Shown here: positions 25,721 to 34,683 of the stretch, piece by piece
How positions within the stretch are numbered: position 1 is the stretch's first letter
Layout: every line of letters begins with the position of its first letter
From: Clostridium_B lapidicellarium
Lineage (GTDB): Bacteria > Bacillota > Clostridia > Clostridiales > Clostridiaceae
NCBI RefSeq assembly: GCF_041224415.1
Contig: NZ_JBGFFE010000018.1
Coordinates: 1 to 61,941, forward strand
DNA length: 61,941 nucleotides
Reading direction: 5' to 3'
Made by a program: the position numbers and the translations under genes
Notes under the pieces: model-generated
What the model was told of the DNA's origin: nothing
What the model saw: the letters and a program-made list of their open reading frames with translations, nothing else
Database searches by the model: none

Positions 25721-27532
25721 ATGGATAAATGTAAAATCGTAGTACACTACAGTAAAGGTGAAAAGCTTATATATGCTGAAAAAGGTGGGAATCTTCTGAA
25801 TATATTGAGAGATAATAAGGTCTATGTGGAGAGTTTCTGCAATGGAAAAGGGAAGTGTGGAAAATGCAAGGTCAAGATAATAAGGGATTTGGACAAGAAG
25901 ACGGCAAACAATAATGGACATCTTACTGAAAGTGAAATAGAAAGTGGATTTAGGCTGAGTTGCGAAACAATTGTAAATGGGAATCTGGAAATAGTGATTC
26001 CAGAAGAAAATGGGACAATGACAGTACTTACAGAAGGAAAAGAATGTAATTACGAGTTGGATTGTTTAGTCGAAAAAAAGCATGCGGTTTTGGATAAACC
26101 TTGTATTGAGGATCAAAGGGATGATTATAGAAGATTAAGTGATGGTTTTGGAAAAGAGGATCTGAGTATAAACTTGAAAAGTTTTCCTATAATGGGTGAA
26201 ACCATGAGAAGTGAGAATTTTGATGTTACCGGGATATTTTTTAAAAATAGGCTTTTGTCATTGAAAAGCGGCAAATCCAATGTAAAACTCTATGGATTGG
26301 CAGTAGATGTAGGAACGACCACAGTAGCTGTATACCTTTTGAACCTGGAAAATGGAAAAGTACTGGACGTACAGTCACAGGTTAATAGACAGCGAAGTTA
26401 TGGTGCCGATGTGATTTCAAGGATAAATTTTACTATGGAAAATCCCAGGGGGCTTGATGTACTAAATAGGAGCATCATAGAGCAGATCAATGATATAATA
26501 GGACTACTATGTGGAAGGAACAGTATAGGAAAAGATGATATATATGACACAGTCATAGTGGGTAATACTACAATGATTCATCTGCTTTTGAAACTCACCT
26601 GCAAATACATGGCCATGTCACCTTATATTGCAATGATTACAGAAGGGATTGAATTCAAGGCCAGAGAAATCGGGATAGATACAGGAGGAATGGTAAGCCT
26701 GATTCCCGGCATTTCAAGTTATGTGGGAAGTGATATAACAGCAGGTATAATATCTTCTGGACTTTTGAATTCGGAAAGATATTCTCTGCTGCTGGATCTT
26801 GGCACCAATGGTGAAATGGCTCTGGGAAATAAAAATGAGATAATAACCTGTTCTACTGCCGCAGGACCGGCTTTTGAGGGAGCAAATATAAAATGCGGGA
26901 TGGGTGGTGTAATTGGTGCCATAAGCAAAATAGATCTGTCGAAGGATAAAATATACGAAACCATAGGTGATGTTGAGCCCCTTGGTATATGCGGTTCAGG
27001 GGTTATGGACATGGTTGCGCAGCTTTTATCTCACGGTATAGTGGATAAAACAGGTAAAATGCTTGAAAAAGATAAAGTGGAGGATGAAAAAGATAGAGAC
27101 AGAATTATCAGAGAAGGTAAAATGCTGCAGTTTATTGTGGCAAGAAACAGTAGAAGTCGGAAAAATATAATTTTCACTCAAAAAGATATAAGAGAGGTAC
27201 AATTGGCAAAGGCGGCAGTTTGTGCGGGAATAAAAATACTGCTTAAAGAAAAGAATATTGGCTTTGATGAGATAGAAAAAGTCTATATAGGCGGCGGATT
27301 TGGAAATTATATGAATATTAAAAGTTCCATGCAAATTGGCATGATACCTAAAGAATTGGGTGGTAAGCTCAGATCTATCGGCAATTGTGCCGGAAGTGGT
27401 GCCAGAATGTACCTACTGTCCAAAAATGTAAGAGATAAGACTAAATTAGTAGTGAATAAGGCAGCGTATATAGAATTATCAAAAAGACCGGATTTTCAGG
27501 ATTATTTTATTGATTCTATGATAATGGAATAA
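25721..27532 (+). CDS. Reductive activator of corrinoid proteins (RamA/RACo-type, 2Fe-2S plus ASKHA domain)
   Basis: An ATP-dependent activator that rescues corrinoid proteins after accidental oxidation of Co(I) to Co(II). The 603 residues start with a plant-type 2Fe-2S domain: C40, C46 and C49 in CNGKGKCGKCKV, and C81 in FRLSCET. A linker follows, then the ASKHA/DUF4445 ATPase: LAVDVGTTTVAVYLL, VGNTTMIHLLL, LLDLGTNGEMALGN, CSTAAGPAFEGANI and YIGGGFGNY near the end. This is the RACo architecture, not the 4Fe-4S RamA of methanogens. AAGGAGATAT precedes the ATG. It should service both corrinoid proteins encoded on either side. Confidence 0.92.
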   Translation: MDKCKIVVHYSKGEKLIYAEKGGNLLNILRDNKVYVESFCNGKGKCGKCKVKIIRDLDKKTANNNGHLTESEIESGFRLSCETIVNGNLEIVIPEENGTMTVLTEGKECNYELDCLVEKKHAVLDKPCIEDQRDDYRRLSDGFGKEDLSINLKSFPIMGETMRSENFDVTGIFFKNRLLSLKSGKSNVKLYGLAVDVGTTTVAVYLLNLENGKVLDVQSQVNRQRSYGADVISRINFTMENPRGLDVLNRSIIEQINDIIGLLCGRNSIGKDDIYDTVIVGNTTMIHLLLKLTCKYMAMSPYIAMITEGIEFKAREIGIDTGGMVSLIPGISSYVGSDITAGIISSGLLNSERYSLLLDLGTNGEMALGNKNEIITCSTAAGPAFEGANIKCGMGGVIGAISKIDLSKDKIYETIGDVEPLGICGSGVMDMVAQLLSHGIVDKTGKMLEKDKVEDEKDRDRIIREGKMLQFIVARNSRSRKNIIFTQKDIREVQLAKAAVCAGIKILLKEKNIGFDEIEKVYIGGGFGNYMNIKSSMQIGMIPKELGGKLRSIGNCAGSGARMYLLSKNVRDKTKLVVNKAAYIELSKRPDFQDYFIDSMIME

Positions 27533-27980
27533 AAAATTACAAGTTGTGAGCCAAAATACCATAAGATATTTTTCATTATGGATCTAAAAAAAATTATAAA
27601 AATCTAAAAAAATTCTTTACTATGATATAACATATAAAATATTGTGCACTGAAAATAATTATACCTTATAGGTTTAATTCGATAGGAATTTTTGGAAAAG
27701 AGTAATATCCATATTTTGCTAATTTTCTCCTGCCAATATAGCCCTAAAATGAACATAATAAAGGATCTAGCCTGATATTTATTGATTCCAATGTTGTTTT
27801 TTATTTTGCCTAAATTAAGGCTTTTACAGGATTTATTAGAAGATGCTTTGAGTATCTTGAAGTATTGATAAAAAACTATATATACTACAATATTAAATCT
27901 ATGGTCCGGACTATAATTAACATGTAAGAAAAATTTAAAAATTTTAAAGGGATTTTTAACTTAAGGGGAGGAGATATGTA
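27533..27980 (+). other. Gene-free 448-base stretch upstream of mtaC
   Basis: No ORF or known riboswitch is seen. I looked for cobalamin-box elements because of the corrinoid context and found none. The near-palindrome ATGGTCCGGACTAT at about 27900 and the downstream half-site TTAACAT (about 27917) could bind the PocR/AraC regulator encoded beyond mtaB. A promoter for mtaC-mtaB is expected here. Confidence 0.4.
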
Positions 27981-28622
27981 ATGGATTTAAAGGAACTTTC
28001 TTCAGTTGTACAAACAGGTAGTCAGAAAAAATCCAAAGAACTTGTAAAAAAGGCCTTGGACGAAAAAATTGAACCAGTCAAAATATTAAACGATGGTATG
28101 ATAGAGGCTATGTCAGAAGTTGGTGTTAAATTTAAAAACAATGAGATATACGTTCCGGAAATGCTTATGGCTGCAAAGGCAATGGCCGCAGGTATGAAGG
28201 TGTTGGAACCTATTCTTACCAAGACCGGAGTAAAACCTGTAGGTAAAGCTGTAATAGGAACTGTAAAAGGCGATTTACATGATATTGGTAAAAATCTTGT
28301 GGCAATGATGATGAAGGGCACAGGCATTGAAATTACTGATTTAGGAGTTGATGCTGAACCAGCTAAATTTTTAAAAACGGCCGAAAAAATAGGAGCGGAT
28401 ATTGTATGTATGTCGGCATTGTTGACTACTACCATGCCTGCTATGGATGATACTATAAAGGAATTTGAAAAGGCAGGAGTGAGGGATAAGTATATATTTA
28501 TGGTAGGTGGAGCACCCTTATCAGATGAATATGCAAAGAAGATAGGGGCAGATTACTATACTCCCGATGCAGGTAGTGCAGCTGAAGTTGCAAAGAGTGC
28601 GGTTCTTAAGAAGAGTAAATAA
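27981..28622 (+). CDS. mtaC: Methanol-specific corrinoid protein
   Basis: The 213-residue corrinoid carrier of the methanol methyltransferase. The cap domain contains VQTGSQKKSKELVKKALDE and YVPEMLMAAKAM. The B12-binding domain has GDLHDIGKN with D98, H100 and G103 of the DxHxxG motif, then ALLTTTMPAMDD and MVGGAPLSDEYA. AGGGGAGGAG precedes the ATG. It is 16 bases upstream of mtaB, so the two are an operon, as in methanol-using acetogens and methanogens. The methyl group would go from MtaB-bound methanol to Co(I) here and then to THF by MtgA. It shares a perfect 172-bp tract with the inverted copy at 24825-25460. Confidence 0.93.
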   Translation: MDLKELSSVVQTGSQKKSKELVKKALDEKIEPVKILNDGMIEAMSEVGVKFKNNEIYVPEMLMAAKAMAAGMKVLEPILTKTGVKPVGKAVIGTVKGDLHDIGKNLVAMMMKGTGIEITDLGVDAEPAKFLKTAEKIGADIVCMSALLTTTMPAMDDTIKEFEKAGVRDKYIFMVGGAPLSDEYAKKIGADYYTPDAGSAAEVAKSAVLKKSK

Positions 28623-28638
28623 AAGGGGGATTGGCATA

Positions 28639-30018
28639 ATGGCAAATGTATATGACAAATTGGCATATGACAAACTGGATGATTTTATATATGGCTCGTG
28701 TCCTAAACCTGTGAAAACTAAAAGCGGACTTGTAGTTGGAGGAGGGGAAATATATCCGGAGCTAAATTTTACGTTACCTGCAATGACAGTTGATTCTAAT
28801 ACTATCAAGGATGCTTATAAGATATATAAAGAGATAATGGATGGTGCGCTTAAAAGGGCAGTAGAATTGCATGCTCCCGGAGTGGTATTGGAATATGAAA
28901 CACTGCCAGAATTTACAATACATCCTGAATGGGGAATTGAAGTAAGTAAGATAATTGTTGATGCACTTAATGAATATAATGCAAAATATGGACTCAAAGG
29001 AGCTTTGAGAGCTACACCTAATGATATAAGAGAGATGAACAGACCTCCTATAATGAGAGGAGGAGAGTACTGGGAGGAAATGCAGCAGATATTTGAGGGC
29101 TTTGGTAAAGCAGGAGCAGACTTTTTAGCTATAGAGTCTACTGGAGGAAAAGAAATAGATGATGATGCTCTTGTAAACGCAGACATACAAAAAGTCATAT
29201 TTGCACTGGGAGTTCTTGGATGCCGTGATATGAAATTCTTGTGGAAAAAGATGGTTGAAATGAGCAATGCAAATAATATTATACCATCAGGAGATTCCGC
29301 CTGTGGATTTGCCAATACGGCAATGGTACTTGCAGAAAGAGGATTTATTCCTAAGGTATTTGCATCAGTAGTTAGAGTGACTGCTGTTCCCAGAGCATTG
29401 GTGGCATTTGAAGAAGGTGCTGTAGGACCTAGCAAGGACTGTGCTTATGAAGGAGCATATCTGAAGGCAATAACTGGTTTTCCAATAGCAATGGAAGGTA
29501 AATCAGCAGCATGTGCACATTTCAGTCCTATAGGCAATGTAGCAGCTGCAGTAGCGGATCTTTGGAGTAATGAGTCCGTTCAGCAGGTTAAACTTCTTTC
29601 AGGAATGGCACCTGTAGTGTCCATGGAACAGCTTATATATGACTGCAGGCTTATGAATGAAGCAAAGAGGCAAGGTAAAGGTACTGAATTAAGAGATTTA
29701 TTGGCAGATTCCGATTCAAGGCTTGATCCTCAGGCATATGTACTTAGACCTGATGTGGTATTTGACATAAGCAGGGGAATTTTAAAAGGTAAGACTCCGT
29801 TTGAAAGAACTAAATTGGCAGCACAATTGACAGTGGAGAAACTTAAGAAGGCGATTGCCAATAAGGAAGTTAAAGTTGAAAAGAGAGAATTGAGATGGAT
29901 TGATATTATGGAGAACCAGATTGAGGATGTACCGGATGATGAACTTGAATTCTATGATCAGATTAAAGATGATCTTGATTTTGACAAATTCCTTCCAAAG
30001 GAATATGGATTGGATTAA
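28639..30018 (+). CDS. mtaB: Methanol:corrinoid protein methyltransferase
   Basis: A zinc enzyme of 459 residues that activates methanol and methylates the Co(I) corrinoid of MtaC. It has the MtaB TIM barrel and the likely zinc ligands E166 (AIESTGGKE), C222 (GDSACGFAN) and C268 (SKDCAYEG), which correspond in spacing to Glu164, Cys220 and Cys269 of Methanosarcina MtaB. Other landmarks are GGGEIYPELNFTLPAM at the start and EIYDQIKDDLDFDKFLP-like acidic sequence at the end. The frame opens at 28567 inside mtaC, but ATG 28639 has AAGGGGGATTGG and gives the usual start MANVYDKLAYDK. Followed by a terminator. Confidence 0.95.
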   Translation: MANVYDKLAYDKLDDFIYGSCPKPVKTKSGLVVGGGEIYPELNFTLPAMTVDSNTIKDAYKIYKEIMDGALKRAVELHAPGVVLEYETLPEFTIHPEWGIEVSKIIVDALNEYNAKYGLKGALRATPNDIREMNRPPIMRGGEYWEEMQQIFEGFGKAGADFLAIESTGGKEIDDDALVNADIQKVIFALGVLGCRDMKFLWKKMVEMSNANNIIPSGDSACGFANTAMVLAERGFIPKVFASVVRVTAVPRALVAFEEGAVGPSKDCAYEGAYLKAITGFPIAMEGKSAACAHFSPIGNVAAAVADLWSNESVQQVKLLSGMAPVVSMEQLIYDCRLMNEAKRQGKGTELRDLLADSDSRLDPQAYVLRPDVVFDISRGILKGKTPFERTKLAAQLTVEKLKKAIANKEVKVEKRELRWIDIMENQIEDVPDDELEFYDQIKDDLDFDKFLPKEYGLD

Positions 30019-30032
30019 TAAACGTTTAATAA

Positions 30033-30065
30033 GGCACTGGAAATTAACATCAAATTTCCAGTGCC
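30033..30065. terminator. Bidirectional terminator between mtaB and the convergent regulator
   Basis: GGCACTGGAAATT pairs perfectly with AATTTCCAGTGCC around a short AACATCA loop. It lies 14 bases after mtaB and 4 bases from the end of the convergent gene. Confidence 0.82.
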
Positions 30066-30069
30066 TAAC

Positions 30070-31320
30070 TTAACTTACAAAAGTCAAGTTTCCCTTCTGC
30101 CGGTATTGTTTGGGAGTCATGCCGGTAAAATTTTTGAATACCTTTGAAAAATAACTTTGATCTTCAAAACCGACTTCAAGGGCAATATTTAATATAGAAT
30201 AGTCTGTATTCCTCAAAAGAAACATACTTTGTTCAATTCTGATTTTATTGAGATAACTTGAGAAATTCATTCCAATTTCCTTTTTAAAAATACTTGAGAA
30301 ATAAGAAGAATTAAGATGTACCATATTGGCTACCGTATCAAGGGTTATGTTGTTTTTATAATTTTTATTTATATAAGCTATGCATTTTTTTATTAGAGCA
30401 GGATTCTTTGATTTATTTATTTTAAAAACGTTTTCTGTAAAGGCATCAAGTATATTTATTAAAAGAAATGAAATGTCTTCTACTTTTTTAATTTTATTTA
30501 ATTTAATTAAAAAATCACTGCTTAAACTAAAAACTTTGTTGAAATCAGCACCACCTTCTATAGATGCTCTAGAAAGAAGTGTACATAGTTCCAAAGTACG
30601 GGTTTTGATTATCCGAATATCATTTCCTGAATAGAACAATATGTGGGCTAACAGATCATTTAAAATATTTCTGGCTCCTATTATGTCACCATTTTTGACT
30701 TTGATAAGAAGTTCATTTTCAATTTTATAAGTACGCAGCATATCATTATTAGTACTTTTTAAATCCTGTAAGCTTTCACCTATTTTAGATTGCTGGTGTG
30801 ATCTTTTATTTTTTTCATAAAGCTCGTATTTTTCTTCCCCCATAAGGCTGCATGCTACTATGAATAATAATTTACTCAGATGTCGTACCTTTGAAGGTTG
30901 TACTACCTGGATGTCACTTAATTTAGTTTCTATCAGTCCCTTCAACTGTATATCCAAATCAAATTTTTGGATAATATCATTTACCATGAATTCATCCGGA
31001 AAGTTCATAAGTATGGGACCGGCAAGTACAGAACCTTTGAACACATTTTTTTTTATTATTGGAACAGTATAATGTATAAGCCCTGCAGGACAGGAAAATA
31101 TATAAGATTCACCTAATTTTTCCGATTGCTTTGCAGCATATAGGTGAGTTTGAGAGCAGGGACATAAATCATTAGTACATTCCTTGAAAAATCTACAAAA
31201 GCTTGAGGGCTTACCTATTCTCATGAATTCGTTTCCTATTTCATTTATCACTGAAAGCGAAATATTAGTGCAATAAGAATAGGTTGACAGGGTATCTTTA
31301 AGTATTTTTATAAAATCCAT
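30070..31320 (-). CDS. PocR-sensor AraC-family regulator of the methanol locus
   Basis: A 416-residue regulator. The N-terminal PocR domain (about 1-160) contains the Cys-rich pattern SFCRFFKECTNDLCPC and FSCPAGLIHYTVPI, found in sensors of small alcohols and hydrocarbons such as propanediol. A helical linker follows, then an AraC DNA-binding domain (about 315-410): ITLDTVANMVHLNSSYFSSIF, IRIEQSMFLLRNTDYSILNI and VGFEDQSYFSKVFKNFTGM. The ATG at 31320 has AGGTG upstream; a GTG at 31329 is possible. Its position after mtaB suggests that it senses methanol or a related alcohol. A palindrome in its own promoter region suggests autoregulation. Confidence 0.88.
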   Translation of the reverse strand: MDFIKILKDTLSTYSYCTNISLSVINEIGNEFMRIGKPSSFCRFFKECTNDLCPCSQTHLYAAKQSEKLGESYIFSCPAGLIHYTVPIIKKNVFKGSVLAGPILMNFPDEFMVNDIIQKFDLDIQLKGLIETKLSDIQVVQPSKVRHLSKLLFIVACSLMGEEKYELYEKNKRSHQQSKIGESLQDLKSTNNDMLRTYKIENELLIKVKNGDIIGARNILNDLLAHILFYSGNDIRIIKTRTLELCTLLSRASIEGGADFNKVFSLSSDFLIKLNKIKKVEDISFLLINILDAFTENVFKINKSKNPALIKKCIAYINKNYKNNITLDTVANMVHLNSSYFSSIFKKEIGMNFSSYLNKIRIEQSMFLLRNTDYSILNIALEVGFEDQSYFSKVFKNFTGMTPKQYRQKGNLTFVS

Positions 31321-31342
31321 ATATAACACCTACGCTTCCATC

Positions 31343-31362
31343 TATGTTAATATGTTAACATA
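31343..31362 (-). promoter_or_regulatory. Palindrome upstream of the PocR/AraC gene
   Basis: TATGTTAA and TTAACATA are perfect inverted repeats around TATG, 23-42 bases before the start codon. The position suits an operator or an autoregulatory site. Confidence 0.5.
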
Positions 31363-31440
31363 ATTTTTGGCTTTAATAAAGACCGGCGTTCGCAAAATTT
31401 TCTATGGCAAGCCCAACTATTATTTTTTTCGCGGCAGCAT

Positions 31441-32650
31441 ACCTATGGGAGCATTTTATTTGCAGGAGGAGTGATCCCAAAACTTCAAGATTGGATTCAA
31501 CTGGCTGTATTTTTAATAAGCTATGTTGTAGTTGGCGGAAATGTTGTTTTGCGGGCAGTGAAGGAAATATCTAGAGGTCAGGTATTTACTGAGCATTTTC
31601 TCATGAGTGTTGCTACGATTGGTGCTTTTTGTGTTGGACAATATCCTGAAGGTGTGGCCGTGATGCTGTTTTATATGCTAGGTGAATTGCTTGAAGACAT
31701 GGCCGTGGATCATTCTCAAAGATCAATCAATACATTGATGAATATAAAGCCCGATTATGCAAATCTTAAGATTGGCGATAAATTGGAAAAAGTATCGCCT
31801 GAAGAAATAAACGTGGGGGATATAATTATTGTGAAACCAGGAGAAAAAATCCCTCTTGACGGTAAGATTGTAAAGGGAACTTCAATGGTCAATACATCTG
31901 CACTGACAGGTGAATCAGTTCCGCGTGAATTGGGACCTGGTAAGGATGCCTTAAGTGGATTTATCAATGGAAATGGTGTCCTGACAATTAAAGTAACAAA
32001 AAAATATGGAGAATCCACCGTATCCAAAATTTTGGATCTGGTTCAAAATGCCGGCAGCAAAAAAGCTCCTACTGAAAAATTTATAACAAAATTTGCACGT
32101 TATTATACTCCAATTGTTGTATTTGGTGCTTTAGCACTTGCGGTAATACCACCTTTGGTTATTGCAGGGGCAACTTTTTCTGACTATGTTTACAGGGCTT
32201 TGATATTTTTAGTTGTGTCCTGTCCATGTGCGCTTATAATTTCAATACCGCTGGGATTCATAAGCGGCATGGGAGAAGCTTCAAAAAGAGGAATACTTGT
32301 AAAAGACGGTAATTATCTTGAGGCATTGAACAGCGTTGAAACAGTTGTTTTTGACAAGACAGGTACATTAACTAAAAGTGTATTCAGAGTTACAAAAATA
32401 AATCCGCAAAATAATTATTCGGGTGAAGAGTTAATAGAAAGTGCGGCATATGCGGAGAGCTATTCAAACCATCCTATTGCAATTTCAATTATGGACGCTT
32501 ACAGTGGGAAGATCGACAAAAGCAAAATTGAAAATTATAGTGAGATTGCAGGATATGGCATCAATGTGGGAAGCCGTGTTCGGAGATATGGGAGTTGCAC
32601 TGATTGCAATCTTTAATTCAATAAGGGCACTGGATGCAAAAAACTTGTGA
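31441..32650 (+). pseudogene. Heavy-metal P1B-type ATPase with lost N-terminus and internal deletion
   Basis: The reading has the transmembrane and actuator regions (FYMLGELLEDMAVDHSQRSI, NTSALTGESVPRE), the metal-site helix VVSCPCALIIS with CPC, the phosphorylation motif FDKTGTLTK and the SNHPIA motif of the ATP-binding domain, so it is of the CadA/ZntA zinc-cadmium-lead export type. There is no N-terminal metal-binding domain and no first helix. After IAGYGIN the frame shifts and the next recognisable segment is the extreme C-terminus (VFGDMGVALIAIFNSIRAL) ending at 32650. The hinge GDGVNDAP and the last helices are deleted. It cannot be functional. Confidence 0.82.
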
Positions 32651-32751
32651 AAATAAAATTTTACACATTATATTTCAGTGAAATTATGGTAATATTTAAT
32701 TGTAAAGAAAGATTAAAATTGCCTATGCTGGGAATTGGGGATGGGGTGAAA

Positions 32752-33300
32752 TTGAAAAAACATATTAATAATTTTATTTTAGTGCTTTTTTGTTTAGTGC
32801 TTGTTGTTGGTGTTGGGTGCAGTAATTCAAAATTAACTGATGCTAAAAATATTGAAACTGGAGAGAGAATGGCAATCGATGAAACAATATCGAATTATAT
32901 TGTCGTTTATTATTCTCATATATTGACTAATGCTGACAGGGTTTTTGAAGCACATAAGCTATATGCAATCGAACAGAAAGATAAATTGATAAATGTTTAT
33001 ATTTATACACTATTTGAAGGATATGCATTTTTTGATGGAAAATTTGGAGCTTCATGCGGCGGAACGAATCCGGCCCTTCTTGTATTGAAAAAGGATAAGG
33101 ATAAATTTATTGTTACCCAATTTGTACAACCTAAGGACGGGACAGAATATAGTTCGTCTATTAAGAAAATGTTTCCTCATAAATATACAGATAAAGTCAT
33201 GAGAGATGAGGGGCGCGATTTGGGATTGGAGTCACAGATAAGATCAAATGCCGAAAAATGGTTGAAAGCACAGGGGAGAGATGAAGTGCTTTCAAAATGA
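32752..33300 (+). CDS. Putative lipoprotein of unknown function
   Basis: A 182-residue protein with a signal peptide: KKHINN, a hydrophobic stretch FILVLFCLVLVVG, and a lipobox-like VGVGC where Cys would be lipidated. The mature part contains YIVVYYSHILTNADRVFEAHK, an IYTLFEGYAFFDGKFGASCGG segment and a charged C-terminus. I do not recognise the domain with certainty. The frame opens at 32647, but TTG 32752 (or GTG 32746) with a GGGGATGGGG ribosome site gives the proper signal peptide. Its end overlaps the convergent MATE gene by 9 bases. Confidence 0.6.
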   Translation: MKKHINNFILVLFCLVLVVGVGCSNSKLTDAKNIETGERMAIDETISNYIVVYYSHILTNADRVFEAHKLYAIEQKDKLINVYIYTLFEGYAFFDGKFGASCGGTNPALLVLKKDKDKFIVTQFVQPKDGTEYSSSIKKMFPHKYTDKVMRDEGRDLGLESQIRSNAEKWLKAQGRDEVLSK

Positions 33301-34683
33301 ATCATCTTCAAAGTTGACAATTTCAGCTTCCTCTTTGCTGTTTATGCGTTTCATCTCAATGGAGATAAAAACTCCTGTTACAAGAGCGGATAGAACATCA
33401 GCTATGGGCGGGGTTCTCCATATACCCTCAATGCCCCAAAATCGCGGCAGTATCAACAGAAGAGGGATCAGCAGCAGCAATTGTCTGGATAGTCCTAAAA
33501 TTGTAGATTGGATTGGCTTGTTGACTGCCTGAAAGTATTGTGAACATATAATCTGGAAGCCGGCTACGGGAAACATTAAAAAAAAGACTGACATTGCATG
33601 TGCAGTGAGCCGGATTAGTTCTGTATTATTGTTGTTGAACATGCTGGCGATCTGAATGGGCCACAAATGTACCACTGCAGTGCTGAATGTTGCTATTATA
33701 GTACCGACGATTACCGCTTTTTTCAAGGTTTCTTTTACCCTGTTGAATTGCTTGGCACCATGGTTGAAACCTATTATGGGCTGGGCACCTTGGCTGACAC
33801 CTAGAATAGGCATAAACATTAAGGTAGCTATGCTTCCGACGATGCCAACGGCCGACAGTGCCATATTACCACCGTAAGATGCCAGTGATTTGTTTAATAT
33901 AAGGTTTTGCAAACTGTTGGCCAGCTGCATTGAAAATGGAGCGAATCCAATGGATACGATGCTGGTGACTAAATTTTTTTGTAACCTGAGATTTTTTAAC
34001 CGTATTTTGAGCAGACTAGGTCCCCAGAGAAAATAACTAAGAACCCAAATAGATGAAAATATTTGACCGCAGATGGTTGCCAATGCGGATCCCTTGATTC
34101 CAATGTGTAATCTCATTACAAAAACGTAATTTAAAACTATATTTATTATAGTTCCAGCTACCTGAGTATACATGGACATTCTGGGATTGCCTTCCGCTCT
34201 GATAAAATTGACCATACCCATACTTATAGAGCCAAATGCCGATGCCAGCATTATGATATGTGTAAAATCTTTGGCATAGGGCAGGACTTTGGCACTTGCT
34301 CCAAAAAAAGTCAAAATGGAATCACTGAAGGAAAAATAGATGATGCTTATACATATTGGCAGCAGGATCAGCAGCAATATAGCATTTCCTGCAATTTTTT
34401 CAGCTTCTTCAGACTTTTTCTCTCCCAGACGTATGGATATAAGCGACGTGGCACCAACACCGATCAATACGGATACCGCCATAAGAATAAGCATAATCGG
34501 GAAGGCTACTGTTATTGCTGCGATGGCAATTGAGCCGACTCCACGGCCTACAAATACACGGTCGATAATATTATATATAGAGTTCACCAGCATGGCTATA
34601 ACGGCAGGCCAGGAAAATTTCCACAATAGACTGCCGATTTTTCCGTTTTTGAGTTCAACTGTACTATTCATTTTGTAATTCAC
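33292..34683 (-). CDS. MATE-family multidrug efflux transporter
   Basis: A 463-residue, twelve-helix Na+ or H+ antiporter of the MATE family that would expel cationic drugs. Landmarks are LLWKFSWPAVIAMLVNSIYNIIDRVFVGRGVG at the first two helices (quoted as two adjoining pieces), GVGATSLISIRLGEKK and PILGVSQGAQPIIGFNHGA at the start of the second half, the normal internal repeat. The start overlaps the end of the upstream MarR gene by 4 bases, so the pair is translationally coupled. Expression is probably controlled by the MarR protein and the twin palindromes upstream. Confidence 0.94.
   Translation of the reverse strand: MNYKMNSTVELKNGKIGSLLWKFSWPAVIAMLVNSIYNIIDRVFVGRGVGSIAIAAITVAFPIMLILMAVSVLIGVGATSLISIRLGEKKSEEAEKIAGNAILLLILLPICISIIYFSFSDSILTFFGASAKVLPYAKDFTHIIMLASAFGSISMGMVNFIRAEGNPRMSMYTQVAGTIINIVLNYVFVMRLHIGIKGSALATICGQIFSSIWVLSYFLWGPSLLKIRLKNLRLQKNLVTSIVSIGFAPFSMQLANSLQNLILNKSLASYGGNMALSAVGIVGSIATLMFMPILGVSQGAQPIIGFNHGAKQFNRVKETLKKAVIVGTIIATFSTAVVHLWPIQIASMFNNNNTELIRLTAHAMSVFFLMFPVAGFQIICSQYFQAVNKPIQSTILGLSRQLLLLIPLLLILPRFWGIEGIWRTPPIADVLSALVTGVFISIEMKRINSKEEAEIVNFEDDSF

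Noticed and set aside
25461..27980. Cobalamin riboswitch near the corrinoid and activator genes
   Set aside because: I looked for the B12-box and the conserved G-rich arms in 25461-25720 and 27533-27980 and found neither.
28022..28435. Minus-strand ORF of 137 codons inside mtaC, and a matching shadow at 24946-25221
   Set aside because: They are antisense shadows of the corrinoid genes. Their mutual similarity only reflects the 172-bp identical tract.
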